From Dialister sp. UBA734 (GTDB taxonomy: Bacteria > Bacillota > Negativicutes > Veillonellales > Dialisteraceae), in the NCBI GenBank assembly GCA_002297935.1, contig DBLC01000027.1, forward strand, positions 9,170 to 16,594: a stretch of 7,425 nt of DNA, given 5' to 3'. This document shows positions 5,994 through 7,425 of this stretch, piece by piece (position 1 is the stretch's first letter; every line of letters starts with the position of its first letter). The translations under genes and the position numbers were made by a program. Under the pieces are notes generated by a model, which did no database searches, was not told where the DNA came from, and saw only the letters and a program-made list of their open reading frames with translations.

Positions 5994-6046
5994 AGGGTTA
6001 TGGGATTATAGATAGAGGCATACCCTTTTAATAACCTTCTATAACC
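5986..6046 (+). promoter_or_regulatory. Large hairpin built of GGTTAT/ATAACC repeats in the sdaAA leader
   Basis: Two GGTTAT copies with a 10-base period (5986-5991, 5996-6001) face two ATAACC copies with the same period (6031-6036, 6041-6046). They give a stem of about 15 base pairs with single-base bulges. An alternative pairing AAGGGT (5993-5998) with ACCCTT (6022-6027), running into TTTT at 6026-6029, uses the same left-arm bases, so the two folds exclude each other. A further GGTTAT lies at 5930-5935. The element could be an attenuator, an operator array or simply a small inverted repeat element. Confidence 0.5.
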
Positions 6047-6136
6047 CCGTGACAAGGAAATATCATCCTATGTGGGGGATTGAAATCAGTAGAATAGTAA
6101 CCTTTTTGTACACATCATCTTGGAAGGAATATATAT

Positions 6137-7024
6137 ATGAAACTATCTAATTATCATTCTTTATCTGAATTATTTGCGGCGGCCAAGGACGCCCAGTGTT
6201 CTCCTGGCGAATTGGCTTGTCGTGTGGAAGCGGAAGAAAGTGGGAAAAGCTACGAAGAAGTTTGGGAACGGATGAAAAATACCATTCCTATTTTCCGCCA
6301 GGCCATCCAACAGGGATTGTCCGATACGGCACTGTCTGCCAGCGGTCTGGTTGGGGGAGATGCCAATCGGATTTTTGCAGGAAAAATGAGATTTCTAAGT
6401 CCTGTGTGCCAGCGGGCATGTGCCTATGCTATCGCTACTGCCGAGGCCAATGCGAAAATGTATCGCATCGTGGCGTGTCCGACAGCCGGTTCCTGCGGGA
6501 TTCTTCCATCTGTACTGGCGGCGGTTTCTGAAGAAGTGAATGCCACCATGAACGATATGACCCGGGCCCTCTTTACGGCCGGTGCCATTGGTCGTGTGGT
6601 CGCAGAAAAAGCATCCATCGCCGGTGCCGTAGGGGGGTGCCAAGCCGAATGTGGTACCGCCTGCGCTATGGCGGCTGCCGCAGCAGTGGACCTTTTAGGC
6701 GGCACGGCCGATGAAATGGAAAATGCTTTTGCCTTGGCTTTGAAAAATATTCTGGGCTTGGTTTGCGATCCCATTGGTGGATTGGTGGAAGTGCCTTGTG
6801 TGAAACGAAATGGCTTCCATGCCATCCATGCCCTGGTGGCCGTAGAAATGGTCATGAACGGCGTGAAAAGCCAAGTGCCCGCCGATGAAGTCATCGAAGC
6901 CATGGCAGACGTGGGACGTAGACTTCCGGTAGAACTGAAAGAAACCAGCCGCGCTGGCCTCGCTATGACAGAAACAGGAAAACGAGTACAGGCAAAACTG
7001 GATGAAAAGGCGAAGGAAATTTGA
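6137..7024 (+). CDS. sdaAA: L-serine dehydratase, iron-sulfur-dependent, alpha subunit
   Basis: The 295-residue catalytic subunit that, with SdaAB, deaminates L-serine to pyruvate and ammonia using an oxygen-sensitive [4Fe-4S] cluster. Motifs are SGLVGGDANR (69-78), CPTAGSCG (114-121, substrate loop), GGCQAECG (166-173) and CDPIGGLVEVPC (210-221). C168, C210 and C221 have the same 42- and 11-residue spacing as the three conserved cluster cysteines known from the Legionella enzyme, so they are the likely iron-sulfur ligands. Length is normal for the split form (about 290-300). The ATG at 6137 has GGAAGGAA eight bases upstream. The gene probably shares the sdaAB transcript, but the 209-base spacer holds a possible leader peptide and hairpin, so the alpha subunit may have separate control. 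A strong terminator follows. The gene is complete. Confidence 0.95.
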   Translation: MKLSNYHSLSELFAAAKDAQCSPGELACRVEAEESGKSYEEVWERMKNTIPIFRQAIQQGLSDTALSASGLVGGDANRIFAGKMRFLSPVCQRACAYAIATAEANAKMYRIVACPTAGSCGILPSVLAAVSEEVNATMNDMTRALFTAGAIGRVVAEKASIAGAVGGCQAECGTACAMAAAAAVDLLGGTADEMENAFALALKNILGLVCDPIGGLVEVPCVKRNGFHAIHALVAVEMVMNGVKSQVPADEVIEAMADVGRRLPVELKETSRAGLAMTETGKRVQAKLDEKAKEI

Positions 7025-7033
7025 GCTTGGCGG

Positions 7034-7068
7034 AAAACGGTACGCATAAGGTGTACCGTTTTTGTTTT
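7034..7068 (+). terminator. Rho-independent terminator of sdaAA
   Basis: AAAACGGTACGC at 7034-7045 pairs with GTGTACCGTTTT at 7051-7062 (12 base pairs including one G-U) around a 5-base ATAAG loop. Ts at 7059-7063 and 7065-7068 follow. It starts ten bases after the stop codon. The A-rich left flank means it could also work weakly on the opposite strand. Confidence 0.93.
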
Positions 7069-7074
7069 GGTGCA

Positions 7075-7406
7075 AAGGTTCTGTAGCGGTGTGAGGGCTA
7101 GGGAAACATGGAAGGGAACTCTGTATATTAAGGTTCTGTAGCGGTGGGATGGCTAGAGAAACAGGGAGAAGAAATATCTGTATTTAAAGGTTCTGTAGCG
7201 GTGAGATGGATAGGGAAACATGGAGGAGGAATCTGTATTTTAGGGTTCTGTAGCGGTGGGGTGGCTAGAGGAACAGGGAGATGAACTCTGCATTTAAAGG
7301 TTCTGTAGTGATGGGATGGCTGGATAAACATGGAGGAGAAGTCTGCATTTAAGGGTTCTGTAGCGATGGGGGAGCTAGAGGAACAGGGAGAAGAACTCTG
7401 TATTTA
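7075..7406. repeat. Minisatellite: six 55-base units forming three 110-base dimers
   Basis: Units start at 7075, 7130, 7187, 7242, 7297 and 7352; all are 55 bases except the second (57). Each opens with A(A/G)GGTTCTGTAG and closes near CTGTATTTA. Odd units carry AAACATGGA in the middle and even units AACAGGGAGA, so the true repeating block is a dimer. The + strand is purine-rich. Because 55 and 110 are not multiples of three and the unit contains TAG codons, the array does not encode a repeat protein; a 67-codon minus-strand frame inside it is spurious. The array ends before 7410, close to the window edge. Function unknown. Confidence 0.9.
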
Positions 7407-7425
7407 AAGCAATCTGGTATTAAGT

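Noticed and set aside
6424..7047. 207-codon minus-strand frame opposite sdaAA
   Set aside because: Antisense to a clear enzyme gene and running into its terminator; alanine/serine-rich shadow composition.
7128..7331. 67-codon proline/threonine-rich minus-strand frame in the minisatellite
   Set aside because: The unit length is not a multiple of three, so successive copies are read in different frames; no ribosome binding site is visible.
7075..7406. CRISPR array
   Set aside because: The whole 55-base unit is conserved, with no variable spacers alternating with a constant repeat, and no cas genes are nearby.

Overview
This 7.4 kb stretch of bacterial chromosome has moderate GC, all genes on the + strand, and strong AGGAGG-type ribosome binding sites. 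The proteins look like those of a Firmicute with an anaerobic amino-acid-fermenting lifestyle. The two-subunit iron-sulfur L-serine dehydratase, the Bacillus-type methionyl-tRNA synthetase with a C-terminal tRNA-binding domain, and the intergenic repeats suggest Negativicutes (for example the Acidaminococcus/Phascolarctobacterium/Megasphaera group). That placement is an inference from protein character, not a database result.

Layout. (1) 1-158: the end of a heptamer repeat array, then a good sigma-70-type promoter carrying a palindrome, leading to metG. (2) 159-2881: metG and tatD share one base (TAATG) and end at a strong intrinsic terminator. (3) 2927-3638: about 700 bases with no credible gene. 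It holds two inverted copies of an 88-base repeat whose 39-base core is a REP-like hairpin, plus smaller repeats. (4) 3639-4982: a membrane-anchored protein of unknown function with a long charged linker. (5) 4983-5264: two more heptamer arrays and a terminator. (6) 5265-7024: sdaAB and sdaAA, the beta and alpha subunits of L-serine dehydratase. They are separated by an unusually long 209-base spacer containing a possible six-residue leader peptide and a large hairpin, and are followed by a strong terminator. (7) 7075-7406: six copies of a 55-base minisatellite arranged as three 110-base dimers.

How the genes fit together. metG charges initiator and elongator tRNA-Met, and tatD is its usual conserved neighbour. 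sdaAB and sdaAA together make one enzyme, which deaminates L-serine to pyruvate and ammonia and so feeds fermentation. The unknown membrane protein stands alone with its own terminator. The enzymes are ordinary; the most interesting content is intergenic. Three unrelated-looking arrays share a period-7 GTG-starting unit, the sdaAB-sdaAA spacer resembles an attenuator, the 88-base inverted pair shows stem covariation, and the minisatellite has a dimeric structure.
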